NCBI RefSeq assembly: GCF_001494595.1
Contig: NZ_LN929908.1
Coordinates: forward strand, 372,001 to 436,000
DNA length: 64,000 bases
From: Mycobacterium sp. M26
GTDB lineage: Bacteria; Actinomycetota; Actinomycetes; Mycobacteriales; Mycobacteriaceae
Direction of reading: 5' to 3'
Part shown: positions 29,248 through 36,960 of the stretch, piece after piece
How positions within the stretch are numbered: the first letter of the stretch is position 1
Layout: every line of letters starts with the position of its first letter
Program-made: the position numbers and the translations under genes
The notes under the pieces: model-generated
What the model was told of the DNA's origin: nothing
The model's input: the letters and a program-made list of their open reading frames with translations, nothing else
Database searches by the model: none

Positions 29248-29994
29248 GTGGATAACCCAACACGCAGTGCGATCGTGACCGGGGCATCGGGTGGCATCGG
29301 TTCAGCGATCGCCGCCATGCTGCACGAGGAGGGCTTCGCGCTGACCCTCGTCGGCCGCGATCCCGGCAAGCTCGACGCGGTGGCCGCCGCTCTGACCGGG
29401 GATGCGGGCCCACCGGTTGCGGTGCTGGCCGGGTCGCTGGCCGAGGAAGCCTTCCTGGACACCGTGATCGCCGAGCACACCGATCGCCACGGGTCGCTCG
29501 ATCTGCTGGTGAACAACGCCGGGGTATCGGGTGACCGGCCGGTTGGTGAGATCACCGCCGACTTCCTCGACGAACAGCTCGCCGTCAATGTGCGCGCGGT
29601 GATCCTGCTGACCAGCAAGGCGCTCCCGCTGCTCAAAAGGTCGGTACAGCAACGGCAATCGGCCCAGGTGGTCAACATCGCGTCCAACGCGGGCAAGCGC
29701 GGCGAGGCGGGCCTGGCGTCGTACTCGGCCACCAAGTTCGCCGTCGTCGGCTTCACCGAATCCCTGCACGACGAACTCTCCACCTCCGGAATCAAGGCCA
29801 CCGCGATCTGTCCGGGTCTGGTCGACACTCCGATGGCCGACAGTTACCGGGACACCGTCACTCCCGCCGAGATGATCGCGCCGTCCGACATCGCCGAGGC
29901 CATCCGGATGACGATCCGGGTGTCGCGCAGTTGCGTGGTGCCCGAGATCGTGCTGTTGCGACCGATCGAGTGGCTCCAGCCGCCGGGAGCCTGA
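29248..29994 (+). CDS. Short-chain dehydrogenase/reductase
   Basis: 248 residues from GTG 29248 (VDNPTRSAIVTG); GTG 29233 is an alternative and neither has a clear ribosome site. SDR marks: TGASGGIGSAI, NNAGVSGD, the serine in NIASNAG, YSATK and PGLVDTPMAD. Length is typical. FabG- or 3-ketoacyl-reductase-like, substrate unknown. It follows the GntR gene by 55 nt and may belong to the same transcript or be independent. Confidence 0.87.
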   Translation: MDNPTRSAIVTGASGGIGSAIAAMLHEEGFALTLVGRDPGKLDAVAAALTGDAGPPVAVLAGSLAEEAFLDTVIAEHTDRHGSLDLLVNNAGVSGDRPVGEITADFLDEQLAVNVRAVILLTSKALPLLKRSVQQRQSAQVVNIASNAGKRGEAGLASYSATKFAVVGFTESLHDELSTSGIKATAICPGLVDTPMADSYRDTVTPAEMIAPSDIAEAIRMTIRVSRSCVVPEIVLLRPIEWLQPPGA

Positions 29995-30014
29995 CCAGGT
30001 CTAAGGTGTGAGCG

Positions 30015-30377
30015 GTGACGACCAAACCCGAGATCGAGTTCCCCGACGGCCCGGCCCCCACCGAGCTGGTCATCAAAGACCTGGTGGTGGGCGACGGCGA
30101 CGAAGCCAAGCCCGGTGCCGTGGTCGACGTGCACTATGTCGGCGTCGAGTACGACACCGGCGAGGAGTTCGACAGCTCCTGGAACCGCGGCGAATCCATC
30201 TCCTTCCCGCTGCGCGGGCTGATCCAGGGCTGGCAGGACGGCATCCCGGGCATGAAGGTGGGCGGCCGCCGCCAGCTGATCATCCCGCCGGAGCAGGCCT
30301 ACGGTCCGGCCGGCTCGGGACATCAGCTGTCCGGCAAGACACTGATCTTCGTCATCGATCTGCTCGCCGCTCGCTGA
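30015..30377 (+). CDS. FKBP-type peptidyl-prolyl isomerase
   Basis: 120 residues, a single FKBP domain. Active-site residues are visible in VVDVHYVGVEYDTGEEFDSSW, FPLRGLIQGWQDGIPGMKVGGRRQLIIPPEQAYG and the C-terminal TLIFVIDLL. It catalyses cis-trans isomerisation of prolyl bonds during folding. No signal peptide, so cytoplasmic. GTG 30015. A near-perfect palindrome follows 11 nt after the stop. Confidence 0.93.
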   Translation: MTTKPEIEFPDGPAPTELVIKDLVVGDGDEAKPGAVVDVHYVGVEYDTGEEFDSSWNRGESISFPLRGLIQGWQDGIPGMKVGGRRQLIIPPEQAYGPAGSGHQLSGKTLIFVIDLLAAR

Positions 30378-30388
30378 TAACAGCCTGA

Positions 30389-30414
30389 CGAATCCGTGAA
30401 CATTCATGGATTCG
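30389..30414. terminator. 26-nt palindrome between FKBP and arfA genes
   Basis: CGAATCC-G-TGAA and TTCA-T-GGATTCG pair with one G/T position, which in RNA is a G-U wobble, giving an 11-bp stem with a four-base loop. No T-run follows. It could be the FKBP terminator or an operator ahead of arfA, 83 nt upstream of its start. Confidence 0.45.
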
Positions 30415-30496
30415 CACCCGGCTGACATGCACCCGTCGTACGGTGCTTGCGTTCCACGAAATTGACGCGCAAGCAAAGCGGCGGAGGAGCGGACCG

Positions 30497-31507
30497 ATGA
30501 CGGGTTCCGATGATGTGCGCGTGAGCGCGTCGGCAACGGAGTGGCGACGCGAATCGAGGTACTTCCGCCGCTCGCCCGGGCTGGGCTGGCTGCTGGGTCT
30601 GCTGCTCATTCCGTTGCTGCTGGGTTTGATCGGCTGGGGAACGCTGAACAAGGCCCCGACGGTCAATGTCAGCACGCCGAGCGTCAGCATCACCGCGCCG
30701 AGCCTGTCGGTGCCGTCGCTGAACTTCGCGCCGCTGTCGATCCTGCGCAACGGCAACGACTTCACCCTCACCGGTGACCTTCCGGATCTGTCGATCAAGA
30801 CCTCGCTGCTCGACAGTCTCAAGGCGGCGCTGGGTTCCGGGGTCAACCTCATCGACAAGCTGAACATCAAAGCCGGTGTCAGCGTGCCGGACTTCTCCGG
30901 TCTCGGCGCTCTGTTCAAGGCCGCCATCGATATCCCGGACTTCAGCTTCGACCTGTCCGGCGGCACCGTCACCCTCACCGGAACTGCGCCGTCCGAGGAA
31001 GTCAAGGTCGCGGTCGGTGCGGCAGCCACCGCGGCATGGCCGAACGTGACCGTGGTGAACAACATCGAGGTGAAAGCCGCCGGTCCCAGTTCATCGGCTC
31101 CTGCGCCCGCGCCGGTGACTCCAAGCACCGGCGCACCAGGTGCGGGATGCGGGTCGCTGCAGTCCGATATCGCCGCGGCCCTGACGGGTCCGATCAACTT
31201 CGAGACCGACGGGTTCACACTGACCCCGGCGACGCAGCAGATGCTGGCCGCGGTGGCCGCCACGATCAAGGCCTGCCCGCAGGCCAAGATTGCGGTGACC
31301 GGCTATACCGACAACACCGGCAATGACGCCATCAACATTCCGCTGAGCGGCAACCGGGCCAAGTCGGTCGGCGATTACCTGGTGTCGCAAGGGGTTTCGG
31401 CCGGTGACGTCACCACCAAGGGCCTGGGGTCGGCGGACCCGATCGCCGGCAATGACACCGCGGCGGGCCGAGCGCAGAACCGCCGCGTCGAGATCACGGT
31501 GAGCTAG
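30497..31507 (+). CDS. arfA: ArfA/OmpATb-like outer-envelope protein
   Basis: 336 residues from ATG 30497 with GGAGGAG upstream. One N-terminal membrane helix (residues ~28-46, GWLLGLLLIPLLLGLIGWG), a BON-type domain (FTLTGDLPD ... TVTLTGTAPS, VVNNIEV) and a C-terminal OmpA domain with the peptidoglycan-binding pattern GYTDNTGNDAINIPLSGNRAKSVGDYL and AQNRRVEI. M. tuberculosis ArfA (Rv0899) with ArfB and ArfC supports ammonia release and growth at acid pH (published). Operonic with arfB, 11 nt downstream. Confidence 0.93.
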   Translation: MTGSDDVRVSASATEWRRESRYFRRSPGLGWLLGLLLIPLLLGLIGWGTLNKAPTVNVSTPSVSITAPSLSVPSLNFAPLSILRNGNDFTLTGDLPDLSIKTSLLDSLKAALGSGVNLIDKLNIKAGVSVPDFSGLGALFKAAIDIPDFSFDLSGGTVTLTGTAPSEEVKVAVGAAATAAWPNVTVVNNIEVKAAGPSSSAPAPAPVTPSTGAPGAGCGSLQSDIAAALTGPINFETDGFTLTPATQQMLAAVAATIKACPQAKIAVTGYTDNTGNDAINIPLSGNRAKSVGDYLVSQGVSAGDVTTKGLGSADPIAGNDTAAGRAQNRRVEITVS

Positions 31508-31518
31508 GAGAAGCCGAC

Positions 31519-31671
31519 ATGGGATTCGTCGTTCAATGGTTGTGGTACCTGCTGGCGTTCGTCGTCGGCTCGGCGGTCGCCTGGCTGATCGCGGTGGCGA
31601 CGGTCAAGCGCACCAGTGAGGAAGAGGCGCTGGCTGACCTACCCGGCTCGCGTGAGATCGGAGCCAGCTGA
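31519..31671 (+). CDS. arfB: ArfB small membrane protein
   Basis: 50 residues, MGFVVQWLWYLLAFVVGSAV then WLIAVATVKRTSEEEALADL and a short acidic tail. One membrane helix (residues ~5-27). Same length as M. tuberculosis Rv0900 as I recall it, and in the same place. AGGAGAAG precedes ATG 31519. Its TGA stop shares its last base with the arfC ATG (TGATG, 31669-31673), so translation is coupled. Confidence 0.88.
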   Translation: MGFVVQWLWYLLAFVVGSAVAWLIAVATVKRTSEEEALADLPGSREIGAS

Positions 31672-32648
31672 TGCATGACGTGAACTGGTGGCTGATGGCG
31701 CTGGCCTTCGTGCTGGGTCTGGTATTGACCCTGGTGCTCATGATCGGCCGAGTGACCCGCGAGGTCCCGGTGACACACGCGGTGTCGGCGGGGCTGAAGG
31801 GCGGCGGCGTCAAGGCTCCCGATGTCAAGGCTCCCGATGTGAAGGCTCCTGATGTCAAGGTTCCCGACGTCAAGGCGCCCGCTGTGGACGTACCGGATGT
31901 GAAGCTCTCCGCTGCGGGTGCTGCCACCGCGGGTGCGGCTGCCGCGGCGTTCGCCGCGGGCGACTTCGAGGAGCCCTACGGCAAGGGTTCGGTGCGCGTC
32001 ACCGCCGGAGCCGCGGCTCCGTCCGGGTTCGACATCAAGGGCAACGAAGACTCAATGCTCTACCACACGACCGAAAGTCCTTGGTACAAGCAGACGATCG
32101 CCGAAGTGTGGTTCGCCGACGAGCCCAGCGCGCAGGCCGCCGGGTTCACCCGGTGGGATGCGAAGGACAGGGGCACCGCGATTGCCGGTTTCGCCGACCT
32201 GCCGCCCGGCCCGTACGGCAAGGGTTCAGCCAAGGCCGGCGACGGCGGCGCCGGACCGACCGGCTGGACCATCAAGGGCAACGAGGACTCGATGCTCTAC
32301 CACACCACCGAAAGTCCTTGGTACCAGCAGACGATCGCCGAGGTGTGGTTCGCCGAAGAGGAGTTCGCCACGGCTGCCGGATTCACCCGGTGGGATGCCA
32401 AGGAGAGGGGCACCGCGGTGGCCTCCCTCGCCGACGTGCCACCGGGTCCGTACGGCAAGGGTTCAGCCAAGGCCGGTGACGGCGGCAGCGGACCGGCCGG
32501 CTGGCTGATCAAGGGCAACGCGGACTCGATGCTCTACCACCCGCCGGACAGCCCCGCCTACAACGAGACCATCGCCGAGGTGTGGTTCTTCGACGAGGAG
32601 ACCGCGAAGGCAGCCGGCTTCGACAAGTGGGACAAGAACTTCCGCTGA
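31671..32648 (+). CDS. arfC: ArfC-like membrane protein with three sunset-type repeats
   Basis: 325 residues, much longer than the ~175 I recall for Rv0901. Residues 6-27 form a membrane helix. Residues 47-78 are a VKAPD-type five-residue repeat, probably an extended wall-spanning linker. Residues 102-180, 181-259 and 260-325 are three copies of one domain, each starting PYGKGS and containing IKGN.DSMLYH, TIAEVWF and AAGF.(R/K)W; this is the small sunset-like domain. The exact 79-residue period suggests recent internal duplication. Likely acts in the envelope with ArfA/ArfB. Confidence 0.88.
   Translation: MHDVNWWLMALAFVLGLVLTLVLMIGRVTREVPVTHAVSAGLKGGGVKAPDVKAPDVKAPDVKVPDVKAPAVDVPDVKLSAAGAATAGAAAAAFAAGDFEEPYGKGSVRVTAGAAAPSGFDIKGNEDSMLYHTTESPWYKQTIAEVWFADEPSAQAAGFTRWDAKDRGTAIAGFADLPPGPYGKGSAKAGDGGAGPTGWTIKGNEDSMLYHTTESPWYQQTIAEVWFAEEEFATAAGFTRWDAKERGTAVASLADVPPGPYGKGSAKAGDGGSGPAGWLIKGNADSMLYHPPDSPAYNETIAEVWFFDEETAKAAGFDKWDKNFR
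31974..32645 (+). repeat. Three tandem 237-nt coding repeats inside arfC
   Basis: Units 31974-32210, 32211-32447 and 32448-32645 have an exact 79-codon period. Units 1 and 2 are the most alike, for instance both containing CCACCGAAAGTCCTTGGTAC-like stretches; unit 3 is truncated and more diverged. Candidate site for unequal recombination changing copy number. Confidence 0.8.
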
Positions 32649-32657
32649 CCCGCCGAC

Positions 32658-32705
32658 AGTAACCTCACGGCGGAATCGGGCGGCTGAAACCGCCGCCAGG
32701 TTACT
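32658..32705. terminator. Bidirectional terminator between arfC and prrB
   Basis: Outer arms AGTAACCT (32658-32665) and AGGTTACT (32698-32705) are perfect inverted repeats; inside them GGCGG-ctgaaa-CCGCC (32679-32694) forms a second hairpin. The element lies between two convergent genes and has no flanking T-run. Confidence 0.55.
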
Positions 32706-32716
32706 CTCGGCGCAGA

Positions 32717-34051
32717 CTAACGCGGCGGCGGCAGTCGCAGCATCAGCCGCGCGCCGCCCAGTGGGCTGTCCTCCAACGATGCGGTGCCGCCGTGGATTTC
32801 GGCCTGTTGTGCCACCAGGGCCAAACCCAGACCGGACCCCGATACCGAGGCCGTCGAGCCGCGGGCGAAGCGCTCGAAGACGCCACGGCGCTCGGCCTCG
32901 GGAACGCCGCTGCCGTTGTCGTCGATCGCGATCTCCACGCCGTCGCGCGAGCTGACCGCCGACAACTGCACCCGCGTCGCGCCACCGTGCTTGACCGCGT
33001 TGGCGATTGCATTGTCGACCGCCAGCCGCAGCCCGGCGGGCAAACCGATGATGATGCACGTCGGCGACGGCACCAGCGAGACCTCCAGATCCGGGTACAC
33101 CCGCATCGCGTCGTGGGCGGCGCGGTCGAGCAACTCGGTGATGTCGACGGGCACCTGGTCGGCCGCCGTCGTCAGCTCACCCTGGGCCAGCCGCTCCAGC
33201 GCACCCAGCGTCGCCTCCACCCGGGCCTCGGTGCGCACCACGTCGCCGAGCACCTCCTTGCGCTGGTCCTCGGGCATGTCCATGGTGGCCAGCACCTCGA
33301 GATTGGTGCGCATGGCCGTCAGCGGCGTGCGCAATTCGTGGGCCGACACCGCGGCGAAGTCGCGGGCCGAGGCCAGCGCCGCCCGGGTGCGGTCCTGCTC
33401 GGCACGTACCCGGCCCAGCAGGCCGGTGATGGCGTCGCCGATCTCGATCGCCTCACTGGCGCCGCGGACGTCGATATCGGGGACCACGTCGCCGGCGTCG
33501 ATCTGGCGGGTCTGCTCGGCCAGCCGCCGAAACGGCCGCACCGCGAATGTCGCCAGCAGCCAGCCGAGCAGCCCGGCCGCGCCGATAGCGAACCCGCAGA
33601 TCATCAGCACCCGGCGATGCAGGTTGTTGGTGTCGGCGATGGTGTCGTCGTAGGTGGCGCCGACGGCCAGCGTGGTCGCCGTCGGGTAGGCCAGTTTCAC
33701 CGTGCGGACCCGGTACTTGACGCCGTCGATATCGGTGGTGGCGTAGTCGCCGCTGAGCTCGGGCAGCACCACCGGTGAGTTCGACTTCACCTGATCCCCG
33801 CTGCGCACGGTGATCACCACGTCCTGGTCATTGGGCGACGGCGGGATCTGCTCCAGACCGCGCGGCACGAACGGCACGGCGAACCCGGCGGCCTCGTCGA
33901 GTCGCCGGTCCAGCCGTTCCAGGCGGTCGTTCGTGATGCCGATCCACACGATGGTGCCGACGATGGTCACCACGATGGCCGCGCCGATCGCCGTCGCGAA
34001 CGCCACCCGGGTGCGCAGGGACGGGGTGCGACGGAAGATGCGCGCCAGCAT
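32717..34051 (-). CDS. prrB: Sensor histidine kinase PrrB
   Basis: 444 residues. N-terminal membrane helix (FATAIGAAIVVTIVGTIVWIG), a ~130-residue periplasmic sensor region, second helix (VLMICGFAIGAAGLLGWLLATF), HAMP linker, the phospho-acceptor His in SAHELRTPLTAMRTNLEVL (about residue 239) and an ATP-binding domain with DNAIANAVKHGG (N box), DDNGSGVP and GSGLGLALV. Pairs with PrrA, 15 nt upstream. In M. tuberculosis PrrAB is essential and controls respiration and early intracellular adaptation (published). Confidence 0.94.
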   Translation of the reverse strand: MLARIFRRTPSLRTRVAFATAIGAAIVVTIVGTIVWIGITNDRLERLDRRLDEAAGFAVPFVPRGLEQIPPSPNDQDVVITVRSGDQVKSNSPVVLPELSGDYATTDIDGVKYRVRTVKLAYPTATTLAVGATYDDTIADTNNLHRRVLMICGFAIGAAGLLGWLLATFAVRPFRRLAEQTRQIDAGDVVPDIDVRGASEAIEIGDAITGLLGRVRAEQDRTRAALASARDFAAVSAHELRTPLTAMRTNLEVLATMDMPEDQRKEVLGDVVRTEARVEATLGALERLAQGELTTAADQVPVDITELLDRAAHDAMRVYPDLEVSLVPSPTCIIIGLPAGLRLAVDNAIANAVKHGGATRVQLSAVSSRDGVEIAIDDNGSGVPEAERRGVFERFARGSTASVSGSGLGLALVAQQAEIHGGTASLEDSPLGGARLMLRLPPPR

Positions 34052-34066
34052 CAGCTCAGCGTCACG

Positions 34067-34768
34067 TCACTGGGTTCGCAGCACGAAGCCCACGCCGCGC
34101 ACGGTGTGCAGCAGCCGGGGCGCGCCACCGGCCTCCAGCTTGCGGCGCAGATAGCCGATGAACACGTCGACGACGTTGGTGTCGGCGGCGAAGTCGTAAC
34201 CCCACACCAGCTCGAGCAGCTGCGCGCGACTGAGCACGGCGGTCTTGTGCTCGGCGAGCACGGCGAGCAGGTCGAACTCGCGTTTGGTCAGGTCGACGTC
34301 CACCCCGTTGACCCTGGCCCGCCGGCCCGGGATGTCGACCTCCAGCGGGCCGACCTGGATGGTTTCCGAGGAGAACGTCGCTGTCGATCCGCGCCGGCGC
34401 AGCAGCGCCTTGACCCGCGCCACCAGCTCGGCGAGCTGGAACGGCTTGACCAGGTAGTCGTCGGCACCGGCCTCCAGCCCGGCGACCCGGTCGTCGACCG
34501 AACTGCGGGCCGAGAGCACGCAGACCGGCACGTCGTTGTCCATCGCGCGCAGCGCGGTCACCACACTCACGCCGTCCAGCACGGGCATGTTGATGTCGAG
34601 CACGATCGCGTCGGGCCGGGTCTCGGTGGCCGACCGCAGCGCCTCGGCACCGTCGACGGCGGTGGACACCTCGAAACCCGAGAGTCGCAGCCCGCGCTCC
34701 AGCGATGCGAGCACATCGGGGTCGTCGTCGACGACGAGCACCCGCGGTGAGGCCGAACTACTGTCCAT
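34067..34768 (-). CDS. prrA: OmpR-type response regulator PrrA
   Basis: 233 residues. Receiver domain with acidic pocket [18 protein letters not shown], phospho-Asp in [11 protein letters not shown] (about 58) and the conserved Lys in [15 protein letters not shown]. The C-terminal winged helix ([38 protein letters not shown]) binds DNA. First gene of the prrA-prrB operon. The 218-nt gap upstream, up to the ABC-transporter TTG, should hold both divergent promoters; no clear motif was recognised there. Confidence 0.95.
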   Translation of the reverse strand: MDSSSASPRVLVVDDDPDVLASLERGLRLSGFEVSTAVDGAEALRSATETRPDAIVLDINMPVLDGVSVVTALRAMDNDVPVCVLSARSSVDDRVAGLEAGADDYLVKPFQLAELVARVKALLRRRGSTATFSSETIQVGPLEVDIPGRRARVNGVDVDLTKREFDLLAVLAEHKTAVLSRAQLLELVWGYDFAADTNVVDVFIGYLRRKLEAGGAPRLLHTVRGVGFVLRTQ

Positions 34769-34986
34769 GACCTCATCTTGCCTGATCGCCGCGCCCGGGC
34801 GTGGGAGGCCGGGGGGTCGCGTCCAGACCGGCGATTGACCTCAATCACAGTTGAGGTTCTACCGTGACGATGTCGCGGCCGAAATCGGATTGCCCGACGT
34901 GGGATCATCGGAATCAGGGGGTCGACCACGACGTTGTTCGCAGACGTGCCGTGTTCACGGCGGTCGATAACGAGGGAGACGGGCTG

Positions 34987-36960
34987 TTGGGCGAGACGAC
35001 CCACGAACCGGGTGCTGCGCACCTGGTTCCGGCGATCGCCCCGCCGCGTCCGAATGCGCGCGCGATAACCGACCTGCTGCGGCTGATGCCGTATCTGCTG
35101 CCGTACCGCGCCCGCTGGATCGCGATGATCATCGTCGCCATCACCAGCCTGGGCGCCACCGTGGCGATCCCGCTGATGACCAAGGCGGTCATCGACGGGC
35201 CGGTGCGCCATCAGGATCAGCGGGGCCTGTGGGTGGTCGGCGCGGCCGCGGTGGCCGTCGGGATCTCCGAAGCCGTGCTGTGGTTCATCCGGCGCTGGCT
35301 GGTGGGCCGGGCCACCATGGGCGTGGAGGCCGATATCCGCAAGGACCTCTACGCCCGGCTGCAGGTGCTGCCGATGTCCTTCCACGGCCAATGGCAGTCC
35401 GGCCAGTTGCTGTCGCGAATCATGAACGACCTGAGCACGATTCGCCGGCTGCTGTCGTTCGGGCTGGTGTTCCTGATGCTCAACATCCTGCAGATCACCG
35501 TCGTCACCGCGATCCTGCTGGCGATGTACTGGCCGCTGGGCGTGGTGGTGCTGGTCTCGATCGTGCCGATCACCCTGATCGTGCTGCACTTCGAACGCAC
35601 CTTCACCCGGTTGTCGCGGCTGGCGCAGGATCAAGCGGGCCACGTCGCCACCCATGTCGAGGAGTCCGCCCTGGGGTTGCGAGCGGTCAAGTCGTTCGGG
35701 CGCGAGGACTACGTCTATGACCGCTTCGACGAGCAGGCCGGCGAGCTCTACGACACCCAGATCAAGAAGGTCGCGGTATCGGCGCGGTTCTGGACGATGC
35801 TCGAAGTCATCCCGAACCTCACGCTCATCGTCGTGCTCGGGTTCGGGGCCTACGCCGCCGGCCACGGGCTGGTCACGATGGGCACGCTGGTCGCCTTCAT
35901 CACGATGATGCTGTCGCTGGTGTGGCCGATCGCCTCGCTGGGCTTCCTGCTGTCGATGACGCAGGAGTCGATGACGGCGGCCAACCGGATCGCGGAGATC
36001 TTCGACGCACCCCGCGAGATCGCCGACGGCGGGCGTGCGGAGGCACCGCGCGGCGGCCGGCTGGAACTGATCGATGTGGGGTTCCGCTTCCCCGCGGCGG
36101 CGGGGAACGATGGCCTGAGCCCGGATTCCGACGAGTGGGCGCTGCGGCATGTCACCGTGACCGTCGAGCCGGGGGAGACCCTGGCGCTGGTCGGTGCCAC
36201 CGGCTCGGGCAAGTCGGTGCTGGCCGCGCTGCTGCCGCGGCTCTACGACGTCACCGAGGGGTCGATCCGGGTCGACGGCACCGATATCCGCGATCTGTCG
36301 CTGTCGGCGCTGCGGTCAGTGGTGGCCACCGCGTTCGAGGACCCGACCCTGTTCTCGATGTCGGTGGCCGAGAACCTGGCGCTGGGCCGGTCGCCGGATA
36401 ACCCGGTGACCGACCAGGAGCTGGCCCGCGCCATCGAGGTGGCCGCCGCCGAGTTCGTCTACGACCTGCCGTTCGGGTTGCAGACCCGCATCGGTGAGCA
36501 GGGCATGAGCCTGTCCGGCGGTCAGCGGCAACGCCTTTCACTGGCCCGGGCGATCCTGGCCGCGCCGCGCATCCTGGTGCTCGACGACACCCTGTCGGCC
36601 CTCGACGTGCACACCGAGGCGGTGGTCACCGAGGCGCTGCGCCGGGTGCTGGCCGGGGTGACCGGAGTGGTGGTGGCGCACCGCGCGTCGACGGTCCTGC
36701 TGGCCGACAAGGTGGCGCTGCTCGATCAGGGCACCATCACCCATATCGGCACCCACGCTGAGCTTCTCGCGACCGTACCGCGCTACCGCTACCTGCTGGC
36801 CGCCGACGACGAACTCGACGACGGCTGCGAACCGCGGGCGCCGTGGGAGGACGACGACGAACGTCAGCGGCTCGATCATTCCTACGACGAGTCGTGCGAG
36901 GAGCGCGAATCCACCCGCCGCCCAGTCGATTACGCCGCGTTCGAGGGGGGTCAGCGATGA
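34987..36960 (+). CDS. ABC exporter half-transporter 1 (degenerate ATPase site)
   Basis: 657 residues from a proposed TTG at 34987 behind GAGGGAG; the frame is open to 34864, but the added residues do not look coding, so the start is uncertain. Six-helix exporter domain (PYLLPYRARWIAMIIVAITSLG onward), then a nucleotide-binding domain with Walker A GATGSGKS, signature LSGGQRQRL and Walker B ILVLDDTLSALD. The catalytic Glu is replaced by Asp, as in the degenerate partner of heterodimeric exporters. Its stop overlaps the next gene (ATGA), its certain partner. Confidence 0.87.
   Translation: MGETTHEPGAAHLVPAIAPPRPNARAITDLLRLMPYLLPYRARWIAMIIVAITSLGATVAIPLMTKAVIDGPVRHQDQRGLWVVGAAAVAVGISEAVLWFIRRWLVGRATMGVEADIRKDLYARLQVLPMSFHGQWQSGQLLSRIMNDLSTIRRLLSFGLVFLMLNILQITVVTAILLAMYWPLGVVVLVSIVPITLIVLHFERTFTRLSRLAQDQAGHVATHVEESALGLRAVKSFGREDYVYDRFDEQAGELYDTQIKKVAVSARFWTMLEVIPNLTLIVVLGFGAYAAGHGLVTMGTLVAFITMMLSLVWPIASLGFLLSMTQESMTAANRIAEIFDAPREIADGGRAEAPRGGRLELIDVGFRFPAAAGNDGLSPDSDEWALRHVTVTVEPGETLALVGATGSGKSVLAALLPRLYDVTEGSIRVDGTDIRDLSLSALRSVVATAFEDPTLFSMSVAENLALGRSPDNPVTDQELARAIEVAAAEFVYDLPFGLQTRIGEQGMSLSGGQRQRLSLARAILAAPRILVLDDTLSALDVHTEAVVTEALRRVLAGVTGVVVAHRASTVLLADKVALLDQGTITHIGTHAELLATVPRYRYLLAADDELDDGCEPRAPWEDDDERQRLDHSYDESCEERESTRRPVDYAAFEGGQR

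Noticed and set aside
31809..32645. Regular repeats that could be taken for a CRISPR-like array
   Set aside because: They are in-frame coding repeats of arfC with a 79-codon period and no unique spacers.
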